Assembly (NCBI RefSeq): GCF_946463545.1
Contig: NZ_OX296583.1
Coordinates: 62,001-126,000 of the forward strand
DNA length: 64,000 nt
Reading direction: 5' to 3'
From: Methanothermococcus thermolithotrophicus DSM 2095
GTDB lineage: Archaea; AGJL01; Methanococci; Methanococcales; Methanococcaceae
Made by a program: the position numbers and the translations under genes. Below are positions 35,349 through 44,528 of this stretch, piece after piece; the first letter of the stretch is position 1; each line of letters opens with the position of its first letter. Under the pieces are notes generated by a model, which was not told where the DNA came from, ran no database searches, and saw only the letters and a program-made list of their open reading frames with translations.

Positions 35349-35931
35349 AAAAATATTATCTGCATTTGGGGAACATGTAATTTTGACTTATGCGTCTTTA
35401 TTTATTAGCATAACCGTTGGAATATTCTTAGCAGTAATTTCATTAAAGAGTGAAAAGTTAGCACCCCTTATAATAGGATTTGCAAACCTTGTTCAAGCAA
35501 TTCCAAGCTTTGCAGTTGTTGCTATCACTGTTCCACTTTTAGGAATCGGATTTACTCCTGCAATATTTGCAATATTTCTAAGAGCTCTGCTACCAATAGT
35601 TAAAAACACTTATGTGGGACTTAGTGAGGTTGATAATTCTATAATTGATGCTGCAAACGGTATAGGACTTACGGAATGGGAAGTAATAAAGTATGTGAGA
35701 TTCCCGCATGCTTATCCTGCAATGTTTGCAGGCATTAAATTTGCAGCAGTCTTAGCTAACTCAATAGCAATCCTTACAGCAATAATTGGTTCTGGCGGGT
35801 TAGGAACGCTTGTATTTGAAGGTCTAGCAAGTTTTAACATGGAAAAGGTTTTATATGGTTCAATACCTGCGATAATATTAGCCATATTAATTGATTTAAG
35901 CTTTTCATTCGTGGAAAAAAAAATTAAATAA
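35335..35931 (+). CDS. Second compatible-solute ABC transporter permease
   Basis: A 198-residue permease homologous to the previous gene: IIDAANGIGLTEWEVIKYVRFPHAYPAMF is its EAA loop, with about five helices around it. The pair of permeases gives a heterodimeric channel as in OpuC systems. GGGGGCGC lies before the ATG inside the end of the upstream gene, so translation is coupled. Confidence 0.9.
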   Translation: MVPIEKILSAFGEHVILTYASLFISITVGIFLAVISLKSEKLAPLIIGFANLVQAIPSFAVVAITVPLLGIGFTPAIFAIFLRALLPIVKNTYVGLSEVDNSIIDAANGIGLTEWEVIKYVRFPHAYPAMFAGIKFAAVLANSIAILTAIIGSGGLGTLVFEGLASFNMEKVLYGSIPAIILAILIDLSFSFVEKKIK

Positions 35932-36557
35932 AAAAATGTCAAACTAATATCATCGAATTATCAACACTTATTTTTTATATTTTAAGAAGGGAGATATTCA
36001 GGTGATATCATGAAACTATTTTATGTGCATAAATTTAAGAAATTTTTTGCATATTTGGTGTTATCATTTTGAACCCCTCTTCATTCTCTTTAATGTCACA
36101 TATGTTTCCATACAATGTTTTTAAAACTTCTTTTGTTAAAACATGGGCGTAAAAAGTACAAAATAAGTACGGTAGGATAGTGGTTCATAATCCTTATTCC
36201 CCACTACTCTACCTATTGGAATAGTGGGTTTCGGAGTTGCAAAATTTACCAGTTTGACCCTGAAAAAAGTATTACTTACTAATTTATTTTAATATACAAA
36301 TACAACGTAATAAGAAAGTATGCCTTTGTAATTTAAGTAATCTAAATAATATTGTTTCATTGTATAATTGGATGGATAATAACATGCCTTTGTAATTATA
36401 CCCTTTTATTATCAATCCTAAAATAACGGTTATACGCCCTATTTATTGAAGTATTATTAGGGGGTTTTATAAGAAATAATAATATTATAGTGAATTAATA
36501 TTAAAAACGAAACTGAAAATATTGTGAATAAAAAGGAAAAAAGTAATCATATTATCT
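35932..36557. other. Non-coding gap with a small ORF and relic sequence
   Basis: A 20-codon ORF at 36010-36072 (+) begins MKLFYVHKFKKFFAYLVLSF behind GGTGAT and looks like a decapitated N-terminus, possibly of the permease remnant downstream. A hairpin CCCACTA..TAGTGGG lies near 36203-36231, and ATGCCTTTGTAATT occurs twice (near 36320 and 36384). Nothing else is recognisable. Confidence 0.35.
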
Positions 36558-37018
36558 ATGGATACCCTACTCAAATCTATAAATGATGCTATGAACAAAT
36601 TATTCATGTTTAATGGGAATAGGTGGAATATCTTTATTAGTTGCAGGAATAGGCATTGGAAAGCTTATGAGCACAATTGAAAGAACAAAAGAAATCAGAG
36701 TTATGAAGAGTATTGGAGCTTCAAAAAAGGATATTATGATACTATTCCTTTATGGGGCATTGATACTTGGTATTATAGAAGTTGATTGGCGCATTTTTTA
36801 GTTTGGAAATTGGATACCTCATTGTGAATTATCTATTAAAAGCATCTTTAACATTGGAATATCTAATTTATGTAATATTAGGTGTCTTATTTGGAATGGG
36901 AACTTCTTTAATCTCTGCACTTTATCCAGCATATAAGGCATCTAAATTAGACCCAATAAAAGCACTTAGTTTACTATTAACTGTATGCAATACTATCAAA
37001 AACTGTTCATGTTTGTAA
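36558..37018 (+). pseudogene. MacB/FtsX-type ABC permease C-terminal remnant
   Basis: Three frames together give MDTLLKSINDAMNKL, then GISLLVAGIGIGKLMSTIERTKEIRVMKSIGASKKDI, a frame change near 36780, and SLEIGYLIVNYLL, MGTSLISALYPAYKASKLDPIKAL. This is the C-terminal third of a MacB-like permease; the N-terminal helix and extracytoplasmic domain are missing. A related remnant lies at 55983-56340 on the other strand. Confidence 0.75.
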
Positions 37019-37099
37019 TAACATAAAATGTAATTATGATTACCATATTAACTACTAATTACTAGAAAAAATTGTCATTTAAAATAGAGGGGTGAGCTC

Positions 37100-37813
37100 A
37101 TGATAGACCTCAAAGGAGAACTTAAAAAGCTTGTAGAAGAAAATAATTTATTAAATGAACCTATTGAGATACGTCCAGTAAATGTGAATTTGGATACAGC
37201 AAGAATAAATGACTATCCGCTGTTAAATGGGAAGGAGTTTTTATTGAGAGCATTTTTTAAAGAATGTACTGGAGATGCGTTTACCGGTGATGTAAGAGAA
37301 TTTAAGGGAACTATTGCAGAAGTATTGGAATCAGATTATGATCCACTTATTATAGCAACACTGAATGCTGTGATGAGATATTTAGGGTATATTGAGAAAA
37401 CAGAGCACTGTACAAAAAACGAACCTGAAATATGTGCAAAAAAATTTTCTGAATATTTAGTGGATGAATACGGTAAAAATATAACAGTAGGTATAATTGG
37501 TTATCATCCTGCAATCATAAAACAGATGGTGGAAACCTTTGGAAGAGATAATGTAATGGCAACAGATTTGGATTTTAACAATATAGGTAGAATAAAACAT
37601 GGTATTGTTATACTTCACGCAGATATGAATGAGTATTTAATAAAAAATTCAGATGTTATTTTATCAACAGGAAGTACTGCCGCAAATGGAACGCTCTTTG
37701 AGATTATTAATCTAACAAAAAAATACAACAAAAGAGTAATATTTTACGGAACAACAATTGCAGGTATAGCCAAATTACTAAATCTTGAAAGATTTTGTGA
37801 AATGGGAAAATAA
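37100..37813 (+). CDS. DUF364-type (putative heavy-metal chelation) protein
   Basis: A 237-residue protein. The N-terminal part (to about 120) has the DUF4213-like fold and the C-terminal part (VGIIGYHPAIIKQMVETF, ILSTGSTAANGTLFEII) the Rossmann-like DUF364 domain. Members are linked by inference to metal chelation or transport regulation; no reaction is established. GGTGAGCTC precedes the ATG. It ends 2 nt from a convergent gene. Confidence 0.7.
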   Translation: MIDLKGELKKLVEENNLLNEPIEIRPVNVNLDTARINDYPLLNGKEFLLRAFFKECTGDAFTGDVREFKGTIAEVLESDYDPLIIATLNAVMRYLGYIEKTEHCTKNEPEICAKKFSEYLVDEYGKNITVGIIGYHPAIIKQMVETFGRDNVMATDLDFNNIGRIKHGIVILHADMNEYLIKNSDVILSTGSTAANGTLFEIINLTKKYNKRVIFYGTTIAGIAKLLNLERFCEMGK

Positions 37814-37815
37814 TA

Positions 37816-38283
37816 TTACTTAATTTTAAACCAACAATGCCCATTTTCCTTTATTATTAATTTATTCCCATCCCATAGACTTATTTTATATTTTTTTCCA
37901 TTTAACTCATTTAGCATACTAACAAGCATGGATGGAATCGGGCATGCGCTTCCAGATATTTCGGCCTCCCCAATTTGCTTTGGACAGTACTTGCATTTAT
38001 CTATTTTTATTCCAATCTTTTCATCCTCAATTATATAATCATCACACATATCACAAAAATTTATTAAAAATTCTATCAATTCTTTTTCATCCCCTGGAGT
38101 GTCAGAATGTATTTCCCCTATACATCTTGCAACTTTTTTCCCAATCCCATTTCCTACAATATTTGTAGTTCCTTGATTTAATATCCCTAATTGTGCAAAT
38201 TCTGCCAGTAAAGCGGTTAGAACAATATGCAGGTTTTTTAATTTTCTATCTTCAATTAATTTTTTATACGAATCAATCGGCAT
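37816..38283 (-). CDS. Cys-rich protein of unknown function (V4R-like pattern)
   Basis: A 155-residue soluble protein. The segment CDMCDDYIIEDEK, followed by KCKYCPKQIGEAEISGSACPIPSML, gives five or six Cys that could bind a metal and resembles the Cys-rich tail of V4R-like small-molecule-binding domains in methanogens. GGTGAT precedes the start. No closer family is recognised. Convergent with the DUF364 gene. Confidence 0.55.
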   Translation of the reverse strand: MPIDSYKKLIEDRKLKNLHIVLTALLAEFAQLGILNQGTTNIVGNGIGKKVARCIGEIHSDTPGDEKELIEFLINFCDMCDDYIIEDEKIGIKIDKCKYCPKQIGEAEISGSACPIPSMLVSMLNELNGKKYKISLWDGNKLIIKENGHCWFKIK

Positions 38284-38685
38284 CCCATCACCTTTTTGAA
38301 ATATATGTTTTAAAAGGCAATAAAATAAAATATAATACTTTTTAAAATTACGTTATAATAATTAAAATTAACTTTAATTATTGATATGATACAATATATT
38401 ATAGATATTAAACAATTTAATGGAAATCTACTTCCTGCTATACGCCCTCCAATAAATCCCAAAACCTACCTAAATCTCCAAAATGTATTCATCATGTTAT
38501 AGAAATTACTAAAGTCCAATATACTTGACATAAAAACAACAGAGCATATATGGCATATAAAAAAATAATATTTAAAAAAGTAGTATTAAATAAAGGTAGA
38601 ATTTTGAAAATGTGGCATTTAATTAAGAAAAAATTTAAAATGGGTAGTGTACAATTTAACTAACATATGAGAATATTTTATTTGA
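38284..38685. other. Non-coding AT-rich gap
   Basis: About 400 bp without an ORF or recognised RNA. A TATA-like stretch near 38290-38330 (minus strand) may serve the Cys-rich gene; nothing else is seen. Confidence 0.4.
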
Positions 38686-39528
38686 TTATTTCATTTCTAA
38701 GAAGTATGGTACAATATCCTTTTCAGTCAATATTCCAACTAGTTTTTTATTCTCAACAACAGGAAGGGCCCCTATGTTGTTATTTGTGATTATTTCAACT
38801 GCGTTCACCAAAGAACTGTTACTATCAACTGTTAAAACATCTTTTACCATAATATCCTGCATTCTTATGTTGGTTATTTCTCGCACATTTCCAGTTTTCA
38901 TTTGGTTAAATGCCCAGTCACTACCTAAGAACTTTATAAAGTCTGTAGATGTAATCATACCAACTAATTCTCCTTCAGAAACTACAGGCAATCTTCTAAA
39001 TCCATTTCTCAGCATAGTTCTTGCAACATCCTTTAACCTCTCCCCTGGAGTTGCCACAACAGGTTTCTCAGTCATATAATCTTTAACTTTCTCGCTTTCA
39101 TCTATTTTATCTTTAAACTTTCTAATTACATCTCTCTCTGTTATGGAAGATATTAATTTATGGTCTTTATCAACAACCGGCATTCCACCAACATTTTTCT
39201 CCATAAATATCCTTATTACATCCCCTAATACTGCGGTTTCTTTTATAGATATTACATCATCTGTCATTATTTCTTTTACAGGTTCATTGATTGCAGCTAG
39301 AAGATTATGGCTATGTTTTGACTTTACAAGATTATATTTTGAACCCCCTCCCATAAAATCAACAATATCCATGCTTGTAACTACGCCTTCAACCCTATTT
39401 GTACCAGGATCTACAACTGCAATTCTCCTTATTTTCTTTTCATTCATTACTGTTAAAGCATGTCTTATAGTGGTGGTAGGGTATATCTTAACAACTTCTT
39501 GCCCTTCAACCAAACTTTTTATTTTCAA
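38686..39528 (-). CDS. Four-CBS-domain protein
   Basis: A 280-residue protein made of four CBS domains in a row: HALTVMNEKKIRRIAVV, DVIRIFMEKNVGGMPVV, DVARTMLRNGFRRLPVV and NAVEIITNNNIGALPVV. CBS pairs bind adenosine nucleotides or S-adenosyl ligands and regulate partners. The TTG start at 39528 has GGGGGGAT upstream; a longer frame reaches into the neighbouring gene and is rejected. It lies 26 nt after the other CBS gene, so the two probably form an operon. Confidence 0.85.
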   Translation of the reverse strand: MKIKSLVEGQEVVKIYPTTTIRHALTVMNEKKIRRIAVVDPGTNRVEGVVTSMDIVDFMGGGSKYNLVKSKHSHNLLAAINEPVKEIMTDDVISIKETAVLGDVIRIFMEKNVGGMPVVDKDHKLISSITERDVIRKFKDKIDESEKVKDYMTEKPVVATPGERLKDVARTMLRNGFRRLPVVSEGELVGMITSTDFIKFLGSDWAFNQMKTGNVREITNIRMQDIMVKDVLTVDSNSSLVNAVEIITNNNIGALPVVENKKLVGILTEKDIVPYFLEMK

Positions 39529-39554
39529 GTTATCCCCCCAAAAAGATAAATTAA

Positions 39555-40112
39555 TTAGATTTCGCCCTCGTCGATACAATTATCACAGAGGTATCTTCCA
39601 TTTACATATCTTACATTGCCTTGACTTCCACAGATCTCACAGATTCCATCAATGTTTTCATAAGGTTTTGCTGAGTAAGGATAACTTTTATCCTCAATTC
39701 TTGAAGCTTCTATCATTATATCAAATAATTCAGGGGATACTCCTGCAATATCACTGACTGTAATTATCCCAAGTAACTCTTCATTTTCAATAACTGGGAG
39801 TCTTTTAATGTTTTTTTCTGCCATAGTTTTAGCTGCATCCATCAATGTAGCTTTAGGGGATATTGATATAAGTTTTGGTGAAACCACTTCTTTTACTAAG
39901 ACTTCTTTTGATTTTAGGTTTCTTGCAACTACTTTTACAACCATGTCCCTCTCTGTTATTATTCCTACTGGTTTGAGTAAATCATTTACTACGATCAAAC
40001 ACCCAATTCCCTTATTCTTCAAAATATTGGCTGCCTCATACACCGTGGTATTCAAGTTTACAGTTTCAACTGGCGTACTCATGGCTTCTTTTATTGTTAT
40101 GTTAACATCCAT
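39555..40112 (-). CDS. Two-CBS-domain protein with a C-terminal zinc ribbon
   Basis: A 185-residue protein with two CBS domains (EAANILKNKGIGCLIVV and DAAKTMAEKNIKRLPVI) followed by a zinc ribbon CEICGSQGNVRYVNGRYLCDNC, whose CxxC pairs can hold Zn. GGTGATAGT precedes the ATG. The ribbon suggests protein or nucleic-acid contact; regulation of a partner is inferred. First gene of the CBS pair. Confidence 0.85.
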   Translation of the reverse strand: MDVNITIKEAMSTPVETVNLNTTVYEAANILKNKGIGCLIVVNDLLKPVGIITERDMVVKVVARNLKSKEVLVKEVVSPKLISISPKATLMDAAKTMAEKNIKRLPVIENEELLGIITVSDIAGVSPELFDIMIEASRIEDKSYPYSAKPYENIDGICEICGSQGNVRYVNGRYLCDNCIDEGEI

Positions 40113-40204
40113 ACTATCACCAGGATTTACTAAGAAATCTAGTAAATGATATTTTTTTATAATTTATATATCTTTTTATCTATTCAAAGAAAAAGGCTAT
40201 TAAT

Positions 40205-40708
40205 TTATCTAAAATCTAACCTATAGGTGGCCCCCTGTCCAATTCCCTCATTTACAGTTGTTTCTATCCATTCAATATTTTTACTAATATTTAACTCTTC
40301 CAGTTTCTTTTTAATAAACTTTGCAAAATATTCTGACATTTCTTCTGCCGTTGTGGACTTCAGCGGTAAAATATTAACATCCTCTAATGGAAATTTATAC
40401 TCCTTTATTTTACCACTCTTACACAGATAACTCATTTGCATCGAGCTCTCTTCAAATGTATATTCAACTTTTGGATGATATTTTGGAATCAGAAGTTTGT
40501 GATCAAATTCATCGCACAGCTCTTTTACTATTTCTTTAACTATCTTGAAATCACATACAAAACCAAATTCTCCTGACGGTTCTCCACATAGTTTAACATC
40601 CACGTAGTAAGAATGGCCGTGAATTACTCCACAACTTTCGTGTCCAAATACGATATGGGCAGATGAGAATCTTAATCCTGCGTAAATACCATTTAATTCT
40701 AAAATCAT
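40205..40708 (-). CDS. 6-pyruvoyl-tetrahydropterin synthase family, QueD-like
   Basis: A 167-residue T-fold enzyme. SSAH, CGVIHGHSYY (Cys-x3-His-Gly-His), FDHKLL and the C-terminal Glu in TVNEGIGQGATY match the Zn ligands and catalytic residues of the family. The Cys-x3-HGH arrangement fits QueD-type 6-carboxytetrahydropterin synthases in preQ0/archaeosine synthesis, but archaeal relatives also act on other pterins, so the substrate is open. Twin TGCATATAT boxes upstream (near 40775 and 40788) may be promoter elements. Confidence 0.75.
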   Translation of the reverse strand: MILELNGIYAGLRFSSAHIVFGHESCGVIHGHSYYVDVKLCGEPSGEFGFVCDFKIVKEIVKELCDEFDHKLLIPKYHPKVEYTFEESSMQMSYLCKSGKIKEYKFPLEDVNILPLKSTTAEEMSEYFAKFIKKKLEELNISKNIEWIETTVNEGIGQGATYRLDFR

Positions 40709-40997
40709 AATCTTTCCTCTTAAATTTACTATTTTAATAAATAAATATAAGATTTTAAGTTAACAAGTTATTCTTGCATATATCGTGCATATATATTATC
40801 CTTCTGATTTTTATAGTTAAATTCTAAAAATTCCAATAAAATATTTAATTAAACTTTTATAAAAAAAGTTTCCAACCTTTAGTTTATTACAGCATTAAAA
40901 AAAGAATAACAAAAAGAGAGGAAAAAAGAAAATATAGTTGGACAAAAACCTTAACGACTTTTGCAGCTTCTCACTTCGTTCATAATAGAAATATTAA

Positions 40998-41816
40998 TTA
41001 AATTAAATCAGGGTTATTTTCCACTGAAACATAGAGCTGTCCTTTTGGTTTGTTGTTTACATGATCTCCTGAAAACTTATAAAACTTACCTTTTATAGGA
41101 GTTCCTTCGTCCTTTTTGGATAATTTTATAACTGGATCTTCAACAATGCCCTCATATTTAAATGATGGTAATAGTGTCTTAAGTTTCCCATGTACCACAA
41201 TAGCTCCTTTTGTCATCTCTCCACCAGCTCTTGATTCAACATCCCCATCGATGATTATAATTCCTCCACTTTGGTGGATTCCTGGCATGTTTTTAACATT
41301 TCCTTTAATGTGGATAATACCTTTTCTCATGTATTCTCCAATCTCATTTCCTGCATCGCCTTCAATTATTATTTTTCCGCCATTCATACCTCTCCAGTCT
41401 CCCCTATAGGCTGAACCTACGTAATCTTTGGCATTTCCTTTGATGACCAATTCTCCACCTTTCATATTTTGTCCAGCCCAGCTGTCGGCATTTCCATTTA
41501 CAACTATTTTTCCACCTTTCATTTCACAGCCGACATACATTCCAACGTCCCCTTCTACAATAATTTCTCCAGCAGTCATTTTTTCTCCGATTCTTTTTAA
41601 CCTACCGTTGGAATTCTTTATAACAATTCTAGGAACGTCGCTTTCTTTTAATTCTGCATCAAAAATTTCACCAACTGTTACTCTTGTGTTACCTTGTGGT
41701 AATTCAATTTTTAATATCTCATCTAATTCCATTTCTTGTATTTTTTCAGGAAGTAGAACATCCAATTCTACTGGAACATCAAACTCCCCCTTTACTGTAA
41801 GAACTAGTTCCTTCAT
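40998..41816 (-). CDS. fwdC: Formylmethanofuran dehydrogenase subunit C
   Basis: A 272-residue subunit of the enzyme that fixes CO2 onto methanofuran in the first step of methanogenesis. It carries repeated beta-helix turns of the GXXGXXMXGG type (VGCEMKGGKIVVNGNAD, AGQNMKGGELVIKGNA, IGEYMRKGIIHIKGNV), as in glutamate synthase C-terminal domains. Last gene of the visible fwd operon; fwdB is not downstream. Confidence 0.94.
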   Translation of the reverse strand: MKELVLTVKGEFDVPVELDVLLPEKIQEMELDEILKIELPQGNTRVTVGEIFDAELKESDVPRIVIKNSNGRLKRIGEKMTAGEIIVEGDVGMYVGCEMKGGKIVVNGNADSWAGQNMKGGELVIKGNAKDYVGSAYRGDWRGMNGGKIIIEGDAGNEIGEYMRKGIIHIKGNVKNMPGIHQSGGIIIIDGDVESRAGGEMTKGAIVVHGKLKTLLPSFKYEGIVEDPVIKLSKKDEGTPIKGKFYKFSGDHVNNKPKGQLYVSVENNPDLI

Positions 41817-41993
41817 TATATCTCACCTTAAAAAATTTATAAGTTAGGAAATTGTTTATTGAAATCGGATTTTCAATCCCTAAGAGGACTACAAAGGCCG
41901 AAGCTTTGTTCAAGTCCTTGCTACGCTCAGATTGTATTTCTTTTAAAAGGTGTTATGCAGCATATCCATATTGCATAAAGTTTAAGTTTTCAT

Positions 41994-43694
41994 TTAGATA
42001 TTTGTAGCATCTATGTTTATTACCTTCCAGCTGTTTGCGTATTCGTCTTGGACAGGGTAGTTTTCTAAGTTAATTGAGTAACATTTTTTGAATTTCAATC
42101 TTAAGTCTTTCATGAGCTCTTCTTCTAATCCTTCATCTAGTTTTACATCTACGTAAATTGTGTCTCCATATACTTCTTTAACAACGCTTCCATCTTTGAC
42201 TACAACTTCTCCATCTTTTAAAACATATTTAGCTGCACCAAATGCTTTTTCAATCTTCTTACCGTCTCTTTCTTCTGGGTTTATATCGTAGATTGCAATA
42301 TCCGCCTTGGCACCTACTCCTAAGTGACCTCTTTCTACACTCAATCCGAGAACTTTTGCCTGGTTAGCTCTTGTTATTTGTGCAATTTCAAACAGTGAAT
42401 ATTCTTTATCACTGTCTGCTACACTACTTTTTTCAATTGCCCATTTGTGCACCTTGTTGTTTAACCAATCGTCTCTGTACTCTTTGCTCATTAACCAAGC
42501 TATAACTCTTGGATACCTTGTGAACGGACCTGCGTTAGGGTGGTCAGTTGTTAATAATACCCTATCTGTGTTTGTGTATAGGAACAAGTCTAAACCAATG
42601 GCCCACTGGACAGCGTAAACTGGACCTTTTGGTGAGTAAATAAATGGAACTACTCCAGAACCTGTTTCTAATTCAACGTCACAGTTTGCCCATTTAAGGC
42701 CATTTGTCATGTGTAAATCGTATTCCATAGGACCGTCTGCAGTCATTGTTGTAGTCTCATCGAGTGTAACTTGTCCAACGTCAATTACCAGATGGTCATT
42801 TTTATTTACGTACTCTGCAATTTCAACACCTTTACTTTCAAAGTCCTTCCAGGAGGTTCCCCCATAGGAGTGGAACTGAACATGCGTGTTGTAGTATACG
42901 GTAGTTCTTTCCCCGTATTTCGGCTTGGCTTTTATATCCTTTACACAGTCCATCGTTTCAAGTGTGGTTTCCCAGTTTCCAGGGTGACCTAAGTTGTTAG
43001 GGTGGACGTGGACTGAATGAGGCAATCCTAACATTTCGTTTACTTCTGTAAGCCCTCTAACTATTTCCCTAGGTGTAATGCCGAAGTATGGGACTTCGTC
43101 GTCAAGACCATGAACGTTTTTACCCCAGCCCCAAGCTTCTGTACCACCTGGGTTAACTATTTTAATTGCAAAACCTCTTGTAGCTTTTAAAAGCCATGCT
43201 ACATAGGCTGCACACATTTTAAGGTCTCCTTCTTTTAAGTAATCTAATACCATCCAGTTGTTACCAAATAATGGCATTGCAGCTTTGTCCAATTGAGGAG
43301 TATCCATAAATTCTTCATGGGTGTGTCTTGCTATTAAAGGAGGCATTGCAGCTTCTACAACTGTAGTGTATCCCATTTCTGAGTATTGGTATCCTGTTTT
43401 ATATGTTGACGGTATAGAAAACCCGGAACCTGATCTCAATCCTTTTTTACCATAAATATCCTTTTTACTATCCTCTGGTCTAAACATCCTACCTACGTTA
43501 ACCTTTGCTCCTGCAACGTGGGTGTGGGAGTCTACACCACCAGGCATTACAACCAGTCCATTGGCATCTATTTCTTTTGCATTCTTTGAAACTGACTCCA
43601 CAATCTTCCCATCTTTTACGCAGATGTCCATTTTTTCTCCATTAATTCCATTTAATGGATCATAAACAGTCCCGTTTTTTATAATATATTCCAT
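41994..43694 (-). CDS. fwdA: Formylmethanofuran dehydrogenase subunit A
   Basis: The amidohydrolase subunit of Fwd that binds formate and forms formylmethanofuran. The 566-residue protein has the binuclear metal motif HTHVAG (VDSHTHVAG), HVHPNNLGHPGN, TTDHPNAGPFTRYP and the C-terminal KADIAIYD block of amidohydrolases. The start at 43694 follows GGTGAT by 3 nt. A 177-nt spacer with palindromes separates it from fwdC. Confidence 0.95.
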   Translation of the reverse strand: MEYIIKNGTVYDPLNGINGEKMDICVKDGKIVESVSKNAKEIDANGLVVMPGGVDSHTHVAGAKVNVGRMFRPEDSKKDIYGKKGLRSGSGFSIPSTYKTGYQYSEMGYTTVVEAAMPPLIARHTHEEFMDTPQLDKAAMPLFGNNWMVLDYLKEGDLKMCAAYVAWLLKATRGFAIKIVNPGGTEAWGWGKNVHGLDDEVPYFGITPREIVRGLTEVNEMLGLPHSVHVHPNNLGHPGNWETTLETMDCVKDIKAKPKYGERTTVYYNTHVQFHSYGGTSWKDFESKGVEIAEYVNKNDHLVIDVGQVTLDETTTMTADGPMEYDLHMTNGLKWANCDVELETGSGVVPFIYSPKGPVYAVQWAIGLDLFLYTNTDRVLLTTDHPNAGPFTRYPRVIAWLMSKEYRDDWLNNKVHKWAIEKSSVADSDKEYSLFEIAQITRANQAKVLGLSVERGHLGVGAKADIAIYDINPEERDGKKIEKAFGAAKYVLKDGEVVVKDGSVVKEVYGDTIYVDVKLDEGLEEELMKDLRLKFKKCYSINLENYPVQDEYANSWKVINIDATNI

Positions 43695-43727
43695 ACAATC
43701 ACCCCGAATATTCATATATTATCATAA

Positions 43728-44114
43728 TTATTCAATGTATGTTTTTCTCATTAATTCACTCATTGTTAGGACTTTTTCATCTGTTTTCTCTACTTCAACA
43801 TCTATTGGACCCTTATATGAAGGCATTGCTGTGCTCTCAGTATCTGGAAGAACTACACAGTTTGCCCAAGGACCCATTGGTATAAATATCATACCTTCTG
43901 GCATTTCTTCAGTGGCTTTTTTTACATAGACTACAACTTCGCCATGTTTAGATTTTACTTTTATGGAATCTCCTTCGTTTAGTCCCATTTTTGCCATATC
44001 TCCTTCATTTATATAGCAAACTCCCGCAGCCTTTCTGTATAACTCTAAATTTTTACCTGCTTCAATAGCTTCTCCCTGCCAGATAGTTCTTCCGGTGTTT
44101 AATTTGAACTTCAT
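43728..44114 (-). CDS. fwdD: Formylmethanofuran dehydrogenase subunit D
   Basis: A 128-residue molybdopterin-dinucleotide-binding domain (MFKL..TGRTIWQGEAIEAGK, then GMIFIPMGPWANCVVLPDTESTAMP), the C-terminal pterin-binding part of the Fwd catalytic unit. GGTGATAGA precedes the chosen start; an upstream in-frame ATG lacks a binding site. Expected partner of the separately encoded FwdB. Confidence 0.92.
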   Translation of the reverse strand: MKFKLNTGRTIWQGEAIEAGKNLELYRKAAGVCYINEGDMAKMGLNEGDSIKVKSKHGEVVVYVKKATEEMPEGMIFIPMGPWANCVVLPDTESTAMPSYKGPIDVEVEKTDEKVLTMSELMRKTYIE

Positions 44115-44154
44115 TCTATCACCTAAAATCCTTAAATATTTTTTCAATTAGTTT

Positions 44155-44210
44155 AATCGGAGCTCCGAAGTGAGCGTAGGGCCATAAAATCCTTACGGAT
44201 TTTGTTCAAT
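44155..44210. repeat. Palindromic repeat between fwdG and fwdD
   Basis: TCGGAGCTCCGA followed by AAAATCC-TTAC-GGATTTT. It belongs to the dispersed palindrome family and sits within the fwd operon. Similar units fill part of the fwdA-fwdC spacer (about 41866-41930). Confidence 0.6.
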
Positions 44211-44215
44211 TTATT

Positions 44216-44458
44216 CTATTTTTTAATAACGAGTTTTATCGCATCTACAGGACACGCCTCTACACAGGCTCCACATCCACCACATAAATCTCCATTTACT
44301 ATTGTTATAACACCGTTCTCTACTCTCATAATAATTAAATCTTCATTTTCAGGTCCTTTTCCACCATATACATTTGGGTCTCTTGCATTTACTGGGCACG
44401 CAACAACACAATTACCGCATCCATGACATTTTTCAGGATAAACTTCTAACTTATACAT
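44216..44458 (-). CDS. fwdG: Formylmethanofuran dehydrogenase-associated ferredoxin FwdG
   Basis: An 80-residue 2[4Fe-4S] ferredoxin with the motifs CHGCGNCVVACPVNA and CGGCGACVEACPVDA. It feeds electrons to Fwd. Two adjacent ATGs follow GGTGAT; the second gives the 3-nt spacing. Operon position between fwdF and fwdD. Confidence 0.92.
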   Translation of the reverse strand: MYKLEVYPEKCHGCGNCVVACPVNARDPNVYGGKGPENEDLIIMRVENGVITIVNGDLCGGCGACVEACPVDAIKLVIKK

Positions 44459-44528
44459 CATATCACCTTTTCAACTGTTTCAATCTTCCTCGCGTTAGTG
44501 AGAGACATTATTTTGTTTTCATAGCATA

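Noticed and set aside
40998-41993. fwdB expected near fwdC
   Set aside because: No frame around the operon fits it; in Methanococcales it is known to lie elsewhere, so this is not a deletion claim.
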